The notes below the pieces were generated by a model. The model saw only the letters and a program-made list of their open reading frames with translations, searched no databases and was not told the origin of the DNA. Both the position numbers and the translations under genes were made by a program. Below, piece after piece: positions 1 through 8,444 of a stretch of 64,000 bases of DNA (positions are counted from its first letter, which is position 1; each line of letters opens with the position of its first letter). The DNA comes from an uncultured Pelagibacteraceae bacterium (GTDB lineage Bacteria; Pseudomonadota; Alphaproteobacteria; Pelagibacterales; Pelagibacteraceae): positions 62,001 through 126,000 of the forward strand of contig CACFCI010000001.1 of NCBI GenBank assembly GCA_902564785.1. The letters are read 5' to 3'.

Positions 1-2
1 AG

Positions 3-452
3 CTAGCTGGAATAGACTCTCCTGCATTTAATAAATATAAATTGAAAAATAATATAAACGATTGCAATTTAGTATCTGAAAAAAACAATATTGAATTCAA
101 ATGGAATTCTAATTTTCCGATAAATTCTTTAAATATTATGAGAGGGTATATTAGCGTTAGTAAGAATAAACAAAACGATTACTTAAATTGTTTTTTTGAC
201 GCGTATTGGAAAGATAATTATGACTTATCTAATGTTGAAAATATTTCTAAATTAATTAGGGAATTAAAAATTGATAGTGAAGATTTTTTTCAATCTATAA
301 AAGAACAATCTGTTAAAGATAAATTGATTAAATTAACTACAGATGCTTTTCAAAAAGAAGTTTTTGGGACTCCAACATTTATTGTTAATAATAAAATTTT
401 TTGGGGACAAGATAGACTTGAATATGCTTTAGAAGAGATAAATAATAATTAA
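3..452 (+). CDS. 2-hydroxychromene-2-carboxylate isomerase / GST-kappa (DsbA-fold) family, 5' truncated
   Basis: The reading frame is open to the left edge, so the N-terminus lies outside the window; a TTG at 42 is only an internal codon. The visible 149 residues match the C-terminal two thirds of the HCCA isomerase / GST-kappa group. They include the FPINSL-x-x-MRG segment that follows the active-site helix, an all-helical insert, and the GTPTF cis-proline loop with the closing FWGQDRLE motif. Family members isomerise 2-hydroxychromene-2-carboxylate in aromatic degradation or act as glutathione transferases. No aromatic pathway is visible nearby, so the substrate is unknown. The gene converges on a rhodanese gene, with a 4 nt overlap of the 3' ends. 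Confidence 0.8.
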   Translation, partial: LAGIDSPAFNKYKLKNNINDCNLVSEKNNIEFKWNSNFPINSLNIMRGYISVSKNKQNDYLNCFFDAYWKDNYDLSNVENISKLIRELKIDSEDFFQSIKEQSVKDKLIKLTTDAFQKEVFGTPTFIVNNKIFWGQDRLEYALEEINNN

Positions 453-832
453 ACAATCTTAAAACTACTGTTGCTCATTGCTGCAAATCCACCATCAATA
501 TGTGAAGTTTTTTTATATCCCATTTCTTTTAATGATTTTACTGCCAAAGCAGATCTCACACCTCCAGCACAAAATAAAACAAATTCCTTATTTTTGTCAA
601 TTTGTCCACTCTGGAAGATCGGACTATTTGGATCTAAATAAACCTCAAGCATCCCCCTTGGAATATGGTTTGCCCCATCAACTCTTCCTGTATTTTCTAA
701 CTCAGTTATCTCCCTAATATCAATTAAATTACAATTATTATCTTTTGTCATTTGATAAGCTTCATTTACATCTATAGTTTTAATTTCACTCATGGCATCT
801 GAAACTAAATTTTGAATTGATTTTATATTCAT
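449..832 (-). CDS. Rhodanese-like domain protein
   Basis: A single rhodanese domain of 127 residues, the usual length for stand-alone family members. The active-site loop FCAGGVRS places the catalytic Cys at residue 88, and the N-terminal part has the typical NLIDIRE strand and turn (about 35-42). Such proteins carry a persulfide on the Cys and move sulfane sulfur, for example from thiosulfate to cyanide or to thiol acceptors. No signal peptide is seen, so it is probably cytoplasmic. The partner is not indicated by the neighbours. The gene is convergent with the isomerase fragment and divergent from a methyltransferase-like gene 39 bp away, so its promoter lies in 833-871. Confidence 0.88.
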   Translation of the reverse strand: MNIKSIQNLVSDAMSEIKTIDVNEAYQMTKDNNCNLIDIREITELENTGRVDGANHIPRGMLEVYLDPNSPIFQSGQIDKNKEFVLFCAGGVRSALAVKSLKEMGYKKTSHIDGGFAAMSNSSFKIV

Positions 833-871
833 GTATTTAATATATAATAAATAATTTAAAAATATATAGTT

Positions 872-1651
872 GTGCTTCCAAAATATTTAAAACCATTTCA
901 TGTAGATAAATCTAATCTTATAAGAATAGGTCCTAAAACAGATGGTGGATATATTATTGATAAACGAATTTTACGAAAAAATAATATTTTAATTACATGT
1001 GGTTTAAATGATGACTGGGAATTTGAGAAACAATTTATAAAAATAAATGGAGATGTACCGATTATTGCTTTTGATCACACTGTAAATAATGATTTTTGGA
1101 TTAAAAGGTTTAAAAAAGATTTAATTTCACTTTTATTGTTAAAAAAATTAAAAATAAACAAAATATTAGATGTATTTAAGTATATTGATTATCGTTTATT
1201 TTTTAAAAAAAATAAAATTCATTATAAAAAAAAAATAGTATCTAAATCAAAAAATAAGTATCAAATATCAATCCCTGAGATACTAAAATCTTTAAAAAGT
1301 GTTGTTTTAAAAGTAGATATCGAAGGTGATGAGTATAAAATTTTAAACGATATTAAAAAAAACTCAAAAAAAATTATTTTTCTAATAATTGAACTGCATA
1401 ATGTTAATAAAAATTTAAATAAAATTAAAAATTTCTTAAAAAATTTAGATCTTAAGGTTATTCATATACATGCTAACAATTATGGCGGTATAGACGAAAA
1501 AAATAATCCCAAAGTAATTGAATTATCTCTTATAAATTCAAAAATAATTAAAATAAAAAATATTTATAGTAAAAAGAAATATCCAATACTTAATTTAGAT
1601 TATAAAAACTTTAAAAGAAGAGATGATATCAAAATCAAATTTAACAAATAA
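872..1651 (+). CDS. FkbM-like methyltransferase-type protein
   Basis: A 259-residue protein with features of the FkbM group of S-adenosylmethionine-dependent methyltransferases. It has an N-terminal RIGPKTDGGY segment (about 18-27), an ITCGLNDDWEFE loop resembling the SAM-binding region, and the VDIEGDE motif (148-154) typical of FkbM. FkbM proteins O-methylate sugars or small molecules. The following gene is a GT9 glycosyltransferase that overlaps it by 29 nt, which suggests a role in surface glycan modification. The start used is GTG 872; there is no clear Shine-Dalgarno sequence. The middle (about 80-130) is a lysine- and asparagine-rich stretch of low complexity, common in A+T-rich genomes. 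The acceptor substrate is unknown. Confidence 0.65.
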   Translation: MLPKYLKPFHVDKSNLIRIGPKTDGGYIIDKRILRKNNILITCGLNDDWEFEKQFIKINGDVPIIAFDHTVNNDFWIKRFKKDLISLLLLKKLKINKILDVFKYIDYRLFFKKNKIHYKKKIVSKSKNKYQISIPEILKSLKSVVLKVDIEGDEYKILNDIKKNSKKIIFLIIELHNVNKNLNKIKNFLKNLDLKVIHIHANNYGGIDEKNNPKVIELSLINSKIIKIKNIYSKKKYPILNLDYKNFKRRDDIKIKFNK

Positions 1652-2648
1652 AAATATTTGTGTGGTTTACACGCATCATAAATTAGGAGATTTAATTTGG
1701 CAACTTCCTTATATAAAAGCTATTAGCGAACATCATAATAGTAAAGTTAATTTAATTTTGAGAAAAAAAACTCAAGCTAAAAATATACTAAAAGATCTTA
1801 ATCATATTGAAAATATTTTTTATAACGAATTTAGAAAAGGTATTTATTATTGGATAGATGTGTTCAAATTAATTAAATTATTTAAAAGCAAAAATTTTAC
1901 TTATGTTTATATTTTAGATAAAGTTAATAAACCTGCAATTGCAGCAAAACTTAGTGGGGTTCCAAATATAATCGGACCGGGAATTGGTAATCAAAAAAAA
2001 TGGCTTACTACAAAAAATATTTTAGATAATTCTGACTGGAAATTAAGTTATTCTGAACAATCGCAGAAATTATTAAAACTAAATGGAATAAGTTTAAATA
2101 ATGTTTTTCCAGAAATAAAAATAGATCTGCAAAGTTTCAATAATCAAAATCAAGATATATTAAAAAACGGTAGAAAGATAGCTTTTGGTGTAGATTCATT
2201 TGAGGACTATAAAATGTGGTTTGAAGAAAATTTTGTTGAGTTAGCAGATTTACTTTATAAAAAAAAATTATGTAATTATATCTATTTGATTTGTGGCCCT
2301 GATAAAGGCTACATTTCAAAAAAAATAATTTCTTTATCTAGTGAAAAATATTTTATTGATTGTTCTAATAAAGATCTAACAGGTGTCATAACAGCTATTA
2401 AAAATTCAGATTTTTTTGTTGGAAATAATTCTGGACCATTAAATTTAGCCTCAGCATTGGGTGTAAAGAGTTTTGGTTTAATTGCCAATGATGCTATAAG
2501 TGAATTAAAATTCAGCAAAATCAATTTTATAGTTCCTGACGGATATCAAGATAACAAATGGATTAGAGATAGAAATAATATGAAAACTTTAACTACAGAA
2601 AAAGTCTTTAAAACATTAATAGAAAGTTTAGAAAATGAAAGCAAATAA
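1623..2648 (+). CDS. Glycosyltransferase family 9 (heptosyltransferase-like)
   Basis: A 341-residue GT-B protein resembling ADP-heptose:LPS heptosyltransferases. The N-terminal THHKLGDLIWQLPYI segment (17-31) corresponds to the usual GDxxxxxP start of the family, and the C-terminal block VGNNSGPLNLASALGV (266-281) to the nucleotide-sugar site. In most heptosyltransferases that block reads GxDSGxxHLA; here Asp and His are both replaced by Asn, so donor binding may differ. It probably adds a sugar to a lipopolysaccharide core or other glycan at the inner face of the membrane. It overlaps the FkbM-like gene upstream by 29 nt and the peroxiredoxin downstream by 14 nt, so the three are probably co-transcribed. 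Confidence 0.8.
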   Translation: MISKSNLTNKNICVVYTHHKLGDLIWQLPYIKAISEHHNSKVNLILRKKTQAKNILKDLNHIENIFYNEFRKGIYYWIDVFKLIKLFKSKNFTYVYILDKVNKPAIAAKLSGVPNIIGPGIGNQKKWLTTKNILDNSDWKLSYSEQSQKLLKLNGISLNNVFPEIKIDLQSFNNQNQDILKNGRKIAFGVDSFEDYKMWFEENFVELADLLYKKKLCNYIYLICGPDKGYISKKIISLSSEKYFIDCSNKDLTGVITAIKNSDFFVGNNSGPLNLASALGVKSFGLIANDAISELKFSKINFIVPDGYQDNKWIRDRNNMKTLTTEKVFKTLIESLENESK

Positions 2649-3090
2649 TTTTACACTTCCCTCTACGAATAAAAGTAATTACTCACTAAGAAATTCAATT
2701 GGGAATTATGTTGTTATTTATTTTTATCCAAAAGACGATACACCAGGATGCACAATTGAAACGAATGATTTTAATAAATTATACTTAAAATTTAAAAAAT
2801 TAAATTGTGAAATTTATGGAATTTCTAAAGATAGTATCAAAAGTCATGATAAATTTAGGAATAAATACAATATTAAATTTAATTTGTTAGCAGATGAAGA
2901 TTTAAAAGTACTTAAAAAATATAAAGTTTGGGGTAAGAAAAAATTTATGGGTCGAGAATTTATGGGAATAATAAGAACAACTTTTTTAATTGATAAAAAG
3001 GGCAAAATATTAAAAGTTTGGGATAACGTAAAAGTAAAAGATCATGCAAAAGAAGTCTTAGAAACTCTACAAAATATTGTAAAAAAGTAA
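2635..3090 (+). CDS. bcp: Peroxiredoxin, Bcp/PrxQ type (thioredoxin-dependent thiol peroxidase)
   Basis: A 151-residue AhpC/TSA-fold peroxidase. The signature DTPGCT contains the peroxidatic Cys39 with its conserved Pro and Thr, and the conserved active-site Arg lies in IIRTTFLID near residue 118. It reduces hydrogen peroxide and organic hydroperoxides, with electrons from thioredoxin. The resolving Cys that many Bcp proteins carry five residues after the peroxidatic one is absent here (ETNDF follows), so the enzyme is either 1-Cys or uses another Cys such as the one in LNCEIYG. It is cytoplasmic, last in the three-gene run, and ends just before a strong terminator. Confidence 0.92.
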   Translation: MKANNFTLPSTNKSNYSLRNSIGNYVVIYFYPKDDTPGCTIETNDFNKLYLKFKKLNCEIYGISKDSIKSHDKFRNKYNIKFNLLADEDLKVLKKYKVWGKKKFMGREFMGIIRTTFLIDKKGKILKVWDNVKVKDHAKEVLETLQNIVKK

Positions 3091-3094
3091 AAAA

Positions 3095-3122
3095 AAAGAC
3101 CCCTTATTTCTAAGGGGTCTTT
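3095..3122. terminator. Intrinsic terminator shared by bcp (+) and amtB (-)
   Basis: A perfect 12-bp stem (AAAGACCCCTTA / TAAGGGGTCTTT) with a 4-nt loop. On the minus strand it is followed by nine T residues, making a strong terminator for amtB. On the plus strand only a short T run follows, but it sits directly after the bcp stop codon, so it probably works in both directions. Confidence 0.9.
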
Positions 3123-3165
3123 AGTTAACTAACTAGAGAGAGATTTAAGTTAATTCTTGTTTTAC

Positions 3166-3210
3166 AGAGGCTCTTCAATGAGATAACGACATGGAGATCG
3201 AAGAGCCTCT
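3166..3210 (-). other. Long inverted repeat in the amtB 3' region
   Basis: An 11-bp perfect inverted repeat, AGAGGCTCTTC at 3166-3176 and GAAGAGCCTCT at 3200-3210, with a 23-nt loop. A second hairpin with a 7-bp stem and 3-nt loop (3213-3229) touches the amtB stop codon. Neither is followed by a T run on either strand, so they are not ordinary terminators. Both lie between amtB and its terminator at 3095-3122. They would form structured elements of the amtB 3' untranslated region or of a small RNA. Confidence 0.6.
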
Positions 3211-3228
3211 ATATTGCATTACATGCAA

Positions 3229-4530
3229 TTAGTCACGTATTGCGTACGCTATTACTCCTGTTTCTGTAACATCAGTACCTTTGGTTTCAGCTTCTTTACT
3301 CAATCTAATTCCAAATGTAGCTTTCATTATTGACCAGATTACATAAGACACAGCAAACACAAAAATGTTAATTGAAAGTACACCAACTAATTGTGCACTA
3401 AACGATGCATCAGCGTTTGTTATTGGCACTGCTAATGTTCCCCATATACCAGCAAACATGTGAGCTGGAATTGCGCCTACAACATCGTCAAGTTTGAAAC
3501 TGAATAATAATTTAGTTCCAAATACTACGATCAGTCCACCTACAGCTCCAATGAAAATTGCTGCTAAAGGTGATGGCGCTAATGGTTCCGCCGTAACAGC
3601 TACTAGACCACCAATTGCTCCATTTAACATTTGAATTACATCTGTTTTACCAAACATTAATCTTGTGATTATTGCAGCGGCCATAACACCACCACAAGCA
3701 GCAAGATTAGTATTAATAAATATACTTGAGACAGCAACTGCATCATCAAATGTTCCAATAGCTAGTTGAGATCCACCATTGAATCCAAACCAACCTAACC
3801 ACAATATAAATACTCCAACAGTTACTAATGGAATTGAAGAAGCAGCAAAAGGTTTAATTGCTCTCGCCTCACCTTTGCTATCAAATCTTCCATATCTAGC
3901 ACCTAACAACATGATACCTGCTAAAGCGGCTGCACCACCAGTTGAGTGTACTAATGTAGAGCCAGCAAAATCAGAGAAACCTAGTTCTGCTAACCAGCCT
4001 CCACCCCATTGCCAACCCATGACGATTGGATAAATTATTCCAGCTAAAATAGCTGCAAACAAGAAAAACGGCCATAGCTTAATTCTTTCAGCCATAGCAC
4101 CTGAACAAATTGAAACTGTTGTTGCACAGAATACCATTTGAAAGAACCAGTCTGACCCATCTGCATAACCTGTATCAACTGCACTTGCGTCTGACCAAGG
4201 TGTAAATGTTCCAATATATCCTCCTTCAGGAATTCCGTAAGCTAAATTATATCCGAATAGCCAAAACATAATTCCGGCAATTGAATATAGACCTATATTT
4301 TTAGCACATATTACTGATACACTTTTTGAAGTTACCATACCAGATTCTAGCATTGCAAAACCAGCTGCCATGAACATGACAAGGAAACCACAAATTAAAA
4401 ATAGAAGCGAGTTAAATATCGCTTGAACTTCTCCAGAGACTGTTGTCTCTGCCATACCTGCACTACTCATGTTTAATAAAAATATTAAACTAAGAAGCGG
4501 TGCTGATATTTTTTTTATTATTTTAGTCAT
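3229..4530 (-). CDS. amtB: Ammonium transporter AmtB
   Basis: A 433-residue Amt/MEP/Rh-family channel with a cleavable signal peptide (AGMAETT around residue 28) and about eleven membrane helices. The paired pore histidines are visible: His195 in LVHSTGG and His357 in AHMFAGIWG, matching His168 and His318 of the E. coli protein. It imports ammonium across the inner membrane, which matters for marine cells growing on low nitrogen. The length is normal. No glnK (PII) gene is next to it, unlike the usual glnK-amtB pair. Upstream lies HU, with two hairpins between; downstream is a structured 3' region. Regulation could involve these RNA elements, but that is inference. Confidence 0.96.
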   Translation of the reverse strand: MTKIIKKISAPLLSLIFLLNMSSAGMAETTVSGEVQAIFNSLLFLICGFLVMFMAAGFAMLESGMVTSKSVSVICAKNIGLYSIAGIMFWLFGYNLAYGIPEGGYIGTFTPWSDASAVDTGYADGSDWFFQMVFCATTVSICSGAMAERIKLWPFFLFAAILAGIIYPIVMGWQWGGGWLAELGFSDFAGSTLVHSTGGAAALAGIMLLGARYGRFDSKGEARAIKPFAASSIPLVTVGVFILWLGWFGFNGGSQLAIGTFDDAVAVSSIFINTNLAACGGVMAAAIITRLMFGKTDVIQMLNGAIGGLVAVTAEPLAPSPLAAIFIGAVGGLIVVFGTKLLFSFKLDDVVGAIPAHMFAGIWGTLAVPITNADASFSAQLVGVLSINIFVFAVSYVIWSIMKATFGIRLSKEAETKGTDVTETGVIAYAIRD

Positions 4531-4605
4531 TAGTCCTCCACTTGTTTAAATGGTGTCTTATAATTTCTATTTATTTTAAAACTAACGCTGATTAAGAAAA
4601 GTGGG

Positions 4606-4664
4606 TATGCAGTTTTTGCATATAGTAACAGCCCTGAACGTTGTTATTAATCGTTAGGGCTGTT
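4606..4664 (-). promoter_or_regulatory. Two hairpins between HU and amtB (candidate amtB leader or HU 3' element)
   Basis: Two inverted repeats lie in tandem. One has arms AACAGCCCT-AACG and CGTT-AGGGCTGTT (4627-4664, 13 bp with one bulged G). The other has arms TATGCA and TGCATA with a 5-nt loop (4606-4622). On the minus strand the T run lies before, not after, the larger hairpin, so it is not a standard HU terminator. Both could be in the amtB 5' leader. Confidence 0.45.
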
Positions 4665-4675
4665 AAAAAAAAATA

Positions 4676-4951
4676 TTATCTGTTAAATACTTCTTTTAAA
4701 GCTTTAGCTGGTAAGAATTTTACCTTTTGAGAAGCAGCAATTTGAATCTGCTCACCAGTTCTTGGGTTTCTTCCAACTCTTGCTTTTCTCTTTGCGACTT
4801 TGTACGTGCCAAACCCAGCAATTTTAACTGAGTCATCCCCTTTTAAAGCATCTAAAATAGTGTTGGTAATAGTATCAAAAGTTCGCTCAGCATCTGCCTT
4901 ACTCAAATTTAATGAGCCAGAAAGCTTAGCAATTAGTTGTTTTTTGTTCAT
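4676..4951 (-). CDS. hup: Histone-like DNA-binding protein HU
   Basis: A 91-residue protein, the standard HU length. It starts MNKKQLIAKL and carries the family signature in the beta arm, GFGTYKVAKRKARVGRNP (about 46-63), followed by the arm tip and the C-terminal helix ending LKEVFNR. HU homodimers bend and compact DNA and help replication and recombination. The length and the absence of an IHF-type extension favour HU over IHF. It stands alone between rseP and amtB, with about 150 bp of A+T-rich spacer on each side, so it probably has its own promoter in 4952-5108. Confidence 0.95.
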   Translation of the reverse strand: MNKKQLIAKLSGSLNLSKADAERTFDTITNTILDALKGDDSVKIAGFGTYKVAKRKARVGRNPRTGEQIQIAASQKVKFLPAKALKEVFNR

Positions 4952-5108
4952 TTTAGCTCCGGTTTTGTTGGTTAATATTTATACTTGCCATAAACGTTGA
5001 TAAATCAAGCTTTTTTTTAGTGTTTGGTTTTTTTAAACACACAATATCTTGTAAAAACATAAATAAATGTCGAATTTATTGACTTTTTTTAACTTTTTAA
5101 AATGTGAA

Positions 5109-6221
5109 TTATCTAAATAAACCTAAGTCTTTTAGATCATTAAATGTGGTGAAAAACATCAATGATAGCAACAAAAACAATCCGATTCGAAAAAAACCTT
5201 CTTGAGTTTTTTGAGATAATGGTCGGCCTAAAACTTTTTCAAATGCATAAAACATTAAATGTCCTCCATCTAACATTGGAATTGGAAATAGATTAATAAG
5301 TCCTAAACTTATTGAAATATAAGCCATCATACTAATGAAAGCCAACACTCCAAACGTTGCAACTTGTCCAGAAATTTTAGCAATTCTAATTGGGCCTCCC
5401 AATTGGGAAGTATCAGCTTTACCTAAAATCATTCCACCTATGTATTTAAGTGAAGAAACGCTTACAAAATAAACTTCATAACCAGCATAATATAAAGCCT
5501 GAGCAGGTCCTAGTTTGACATGATTAACTTTATTATTATAAGCACCAAGTTTAATACCAACCATTCTTTTGTTAATTTTATTTCCCAAACCGTCATCACC
5601 CTCAACTGTGTTTGGCTTAATTTTTAGAATTAATTCATCAGATGAACGCTTTACTTTAAAGTCTATAAAGTCACCTGTAGACAAGGTGATAAATTTGGAA
5701 ACTTCCATAATGCTTTTAACTTCATTTCCGTCTATTTCTAAAATTATATCTTCAGCTTTAAGTCCTCCTATCATTGCTGGACTATCTTGCTGAACTTCGT
5801 TTATAACAGCCGGAGTAAAATCCTTACCAATAAATGTATATATTGAAAAAAATATTACTAATGCCAATAAAAAATTGGCCAAAGGACCACCAAATACAAT
5901 TAAAACTCTTTGATATAAGGGCTTTAGTATAAATAATTTTTCTCTTTCCTCTTCGTTATATTTTTCTAAAATTTCCTGATGATCAGATTGTGAATATACA
6001 TTCCTATCGCCAAAAAACTTTACATATCCACCTAAAGGAATTGCACATATTTTCCATCTAGTTCCATGTTTGTCATTCCAGCCAAATAGTTCTTTTCCGA
6101 ATCCAATAGAAAAATCAGTTACACCTACACCATATTTTCGTGCAAAATAATAATGTCCATATTCATGAATAAAAACAACGATTAAAATTAATATAAGGAA
6201 GGGTATTATATAACTTAACAT
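5109..6221 (-). CDS. rseP: Site-2 zinc metalloprotease RseP/RasP (M50 family)
   Basis: A 370-residue intramembrane protease. The zinc-binding HEYGH motif (19-23) lies in the first membrane helix, a GGPLANFLLA helix follows near 113-122, a PDZ domain spans about 125-210, and the second metal ligand sits in LDGGH (317-321). RseP cuts membrane-anchored anti-sigma factors and signal-peptide remnants inside the inner membrane. Only one PDZ domain is seen, against two in E. coli, as is common in Alphaproteobacteria. In many genomes rseP lies between dxr and bamA; here the neighbours are HU and a SHOCT protein, so that cluster is not present around it. Confidence 0.95.
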   Translation of the reverse strand: MLSYIIPFLILILIVVFIHEYGHYYFARKYGVGVTDFSIGFGKELFGWNDKHGTRWKICAIPLGGYVKFFGDRNVYSQSDHQEILEKYNEEEREKLFILKPLYQRVLIVFGGPLANFLLALVIFFSIYTFIGKDFTPAVINEVQQDSPAMIGGLKAEDIILEIDGNEVKSIMEVSKFITLSTGDFIDFKVKRSSDELILKIKPNTVEGDDGLGNKINKRMVGIKLGAYNNKVNHVKLGPAQALYYAGYEVYFVSVSSLKYIGGMILGKADTSQLGGPIRIAKISGQVATFGVLAFISMMAYISISLGLINLFPIPMLDGGHLMFYAFEKVLGRPLSQKTQEGFFRIGLFLLLSLMFFTTFNDLKDLGLFR

Positions 6222-6298
6222 TATTATTTATATTTTATTTGAATCTAATACTTTAACAACAATAAATATTTGATAATTTGACGCTATATTTATCAATT

Positions 6299-7222
6299 TT
6301 AATTTAAAATTTTCTTTTTTGCTTTTTCAAATTCAACTTCATTAAGAACTCCACTCTTATATAAATCGTTTAGCTTTTTTAATTGTTCAATTATATCATT
6401 TGATTGATCTGAATTTAAACTTGCACCTGATGAAATAATTGTGTTTAAATTAAGCAAATGTCTTTCCTTAGCCCTAACACTTTTTTCAAATTTTAAATGA
6501 CGATTAGCTGATATTGATACCCATTTTTTCATTGATCTTTCGTGTTCTGGAAAATTTTTTATCTTATTTTTATGATACTCAGAAGTTTCCTCTATAAAAA
6601 AAGAATTTTTTGGAGCATTAATGGTACTTGGATCAGCATAATAATGCATATGATACATCGTACCTTTAACTAGTCTTGAAAAGTACCAGTGACTACTCCA
6701 AAATCCTATTTTAGGTAAATCAATTGAATTATTCTTTAACCATTTTTTTAATTGTGAAAAAACATTTCTTAATTCTGGATCCCTTGGATCGTAAACTCTT
6801 TTATTAATATCCCTATGACCAATTCTTAAACAATTAACTGTAGTTCCTTTTCTATAAAAATTGAGATAATAATATTCTGGTCTCTCATAACAACCGTCGT
6901 ATTTATTTTTATAAACAATTTTTATAATTGCATCATTTACAATATATTCATACACTCCAGCTGTTTTAATTTGTTCAAATGTAATTGCCTCAGCAAATTT
7001 ACCATTTTCTAATCTTATAAGAATATAAGATTTCCATCTTAATCCGTAAAAAGCGTCATTAGCCGATTGTGTAACAATCCACTCACCAGGTGGAAGGTCT
7101 ATTTTAAACTCCCTAACAGGTTCAAAAATATTTTTTACTTTGTTTCCAACTTTATATCCTGCAGCATTTGAATTACAAATTAAATAAAATGAAATACAAA
7201 TTATAAAAAATACATTTTTCAT
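6299..7222 (-). CDS. Secreted protein with C-terminal SHOCT-like segment
   Basis: A 307-residue protein of unknown function. An N-terminal hydrophobic signal peptide (1-20, ending NSNAA) suggests export. The central 40-220 region is rich in Tyr and Trp and is not recognised; it includes YDGCYERPEYYYLN and SHWYFSR. The last 30 residues, IEQLKKLNDLYKSGVLNEVEF and onward, match the SHOCT motif, a short oligomerisation segment found at the ends of bacterial membrane and secreted proteins. It starts 78 bp after rseP's start region on the same strand and just downstream of the SRAP gene, which may be its operon partner (10 bp gap). No enzyme motif is visible. Confidence 0.6.
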   Translation of the reverse strand: MKNVFFIICISFYLICNSNAAGYKVGNKVKNIFEPVREFKIDLPPGEWIVTQSANDAFYGLRWKSYILIRLENGKFAEAITFEQIKTAGVYEYIVNDAIIKIVYKNKYDGCYERPEYYYLNFYRKGTTVNCLRIGHRDINKRVYDPRDPELRNVFSQLKKWLKNNSIDLPKIGFWSSHWYFSRLVKGTMYHMHYYADPSTINAPKNSFFIEETSEYHKNKIKNFPEHERSMKKWVSISANRHLKFEKSVRAKERHLLNLNTIISSGASLNSDQSNDIIEQLKKLNDLYKSGVLNEVEFEKAKKKILN

Positions 7223-7232
7223 ATAATCAATG

Positions 7233-7856
7233 TTATTTTATTGTTTGAATTAAAGAAATACTATTATTAGTTGGTTTATTAACTTCCTTTGAAACTATAT
7301 GATATTTTAAATTTGGTATTTGTCTCTCTTTTAAAAAAGAGGAGCCTTGTAGTTCAAGATTTAAATAACGATTCACATCTGTTTGATTGAGGATTACTGG
7401 TTGACGATGATGAATTGCTTTAATGTTTTCTTTTGCGTCTTCTGTGATTAAACAGAACTGATCTTTTTCAAAGATACCAGCAAAATAAATAGTATTAGTA
7501 TCTTCACGAGTAAAATAATGCGGAGTTTTTTCTTGCTCTTCTCTCTTCCACTCATAAAAACCATCAGCAATTGCAACACATCTATAATTTTTAATCAATT
7601 TCTTAAAAGAAACTTTTTCATCAATAGTCTCTAATCTTGCATTTATTAAAGCTTTAAAATCTTTATTTTTTGCCCAACTAGGAACTAAACCCCACTGAAG
7701 ATTTTCCAAAGTATTTCCATTTTTATATTTTTTTATCACAGGAAGTTTTTGATATGGGTGAGCATTATAGTTTTCAGTATCCTCAACCTGAATTGCGGAT
7801 TTAACTAATTTATTCGTTTTAGTAACAGGATTGTTTACTACGTATCTTCCACACAT
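7233..7856 (-). CDS. yedK: SRAP domain abasic-site processing protein (YedK/HMCES)
   Basis: A 207-residue single-domain SRAP protein. The invariant MCGRY start places catalytic Cys2 at the mature N-terminus once Met is removed. The other key residues are visible: Asn72 in LINARLET, Glu102 in GFYEWK, and His149 in IHHRQPVIL. These proteins form a stable thiazolidine crosslink with abasic sites in single-stranded DNA, shielding them from strand breaks, and can also reverse it. The length is close to that of E. coli YedK. It overlaps the upstream TPR gene by 1 nt, so translation is probably coupled. No LexA box was recognised in the short upstream region. Confidence 0.93.
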   Translation of the reverse strand: MCGRYVVNNPVTKTNKLVKSAIQVEDTENYNAHPYQKLPVIKKYKNGNTLENLQWGLVPSWAKNKDFKALINARLETIDEKVSFKKLIKNYRCVAIADGFYEWKREEQEKTPHYFTREDTNTIYFAGIFEKDQFCLITEDAKENIKAIHHRQPVILNQTDVNRYLNLELQGSSFLKERQIPNLKYHIVSKEVNKPTNNSISLIQTIK

Positions 7857-8404
7857 TATATTGTTTGCTCTTTAATTAATTCCTCTATTTGTTTAATCAT
7901 TATTTTTGGTGATCTCATTGAAGGATAAATTTCTTGCGCTTTTTCGTAGCTTCTAATAGCTTTCTCATAATTTTTAAGTTGAATATTCACCAAACCTTGT
8001 CCTGCTAAAGCTCCAAAATGTCTTGGTTCTAAAGCCAAAACTTTATCAATGTCATCTTGAGATTTTTGAAATTCTCCTAACAAATAAAGAACAGTTGCTC
8101 TTTTATTCCATGCCTCGGCCCAACTTTGATCAAGATTAATAACCTCGGTAAAAATATCTTTTGCTTTTATATATTGTTGATCTCTTACTAGCTGAGACCC
8201 CTCCTCTAATCTTGCTGTGAGGTTTTCATTAGTGGGATGTTTGCTCCATAAAGCCCATATTTCTTGTTCAATTATTATTGCTATTTTTGATTTATTTACT
8301 TTTAACTCATTAAACAATTGGTTGAGTCTTGTATCTTTTTCATTTGCTAAAGTAATAACTTGTGAAAATAAAAAAAATAAAATTACAAAGAATAATTTCT
8401 TCAT
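7856..8404 (-). CDS. Exported TPR-repeat protein
   Basis: A 182-residue protein with a signal peptide (1-20, ending LANEK). It has about three tetratricopeptide repeats from residue 55: LEEGSQLVRDQQYIKAKDIF, an AWNKRATVLYLLGEFQKSQD unit, and a GALAGQGLVNIQLKNYEKAI unit. TPR repeats are protein-protein scaffolds; the partner is unknown. Exported single-domain TPR proteins of this type are common in Alphaproteobacteria near unrelated genes. The stop codon overlaps the start of the SRAP gene by one base, which suggests one transcript. The upstream neighbour (8445-8897) is another small exported protein. Confidence 0.75.
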   Translation of the reverse strand: MKKLFFVILFFLFSQVITLANEKDTRLNQLFNELKVNKSKIAIIIEQEIWALWSKHPTNENLTARLEEGSQLVRDQQYIKAKDIFTEVINLDQSWAEAWNKRATVLYLLGEFQKSQDDIDKVLALEPRHFGALAGQGLVNIQLKNYEKAIRSYEKAQEIYPSMRSPKIMIKQIEELIKEQTI

Positions 8405-8444
8405 AATTAAATATTATCAAATATTAGAATTAAAGTCTTGGGTC

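Noticed and set aside
3779-4033. An 84-codon open frame on the plus strand
   Set aside because: It is antisense to amtB and Pro/Ala-rich as expected from a mirrored membrane protein gene.
5020-5040. GTGTTT / AAACAC inverted repeat upstream of HU
   Set aside because: Only 6 bp with a 9-nt T-rich loop and no T run after it; it is well within chance for this A+T-rich spacer.
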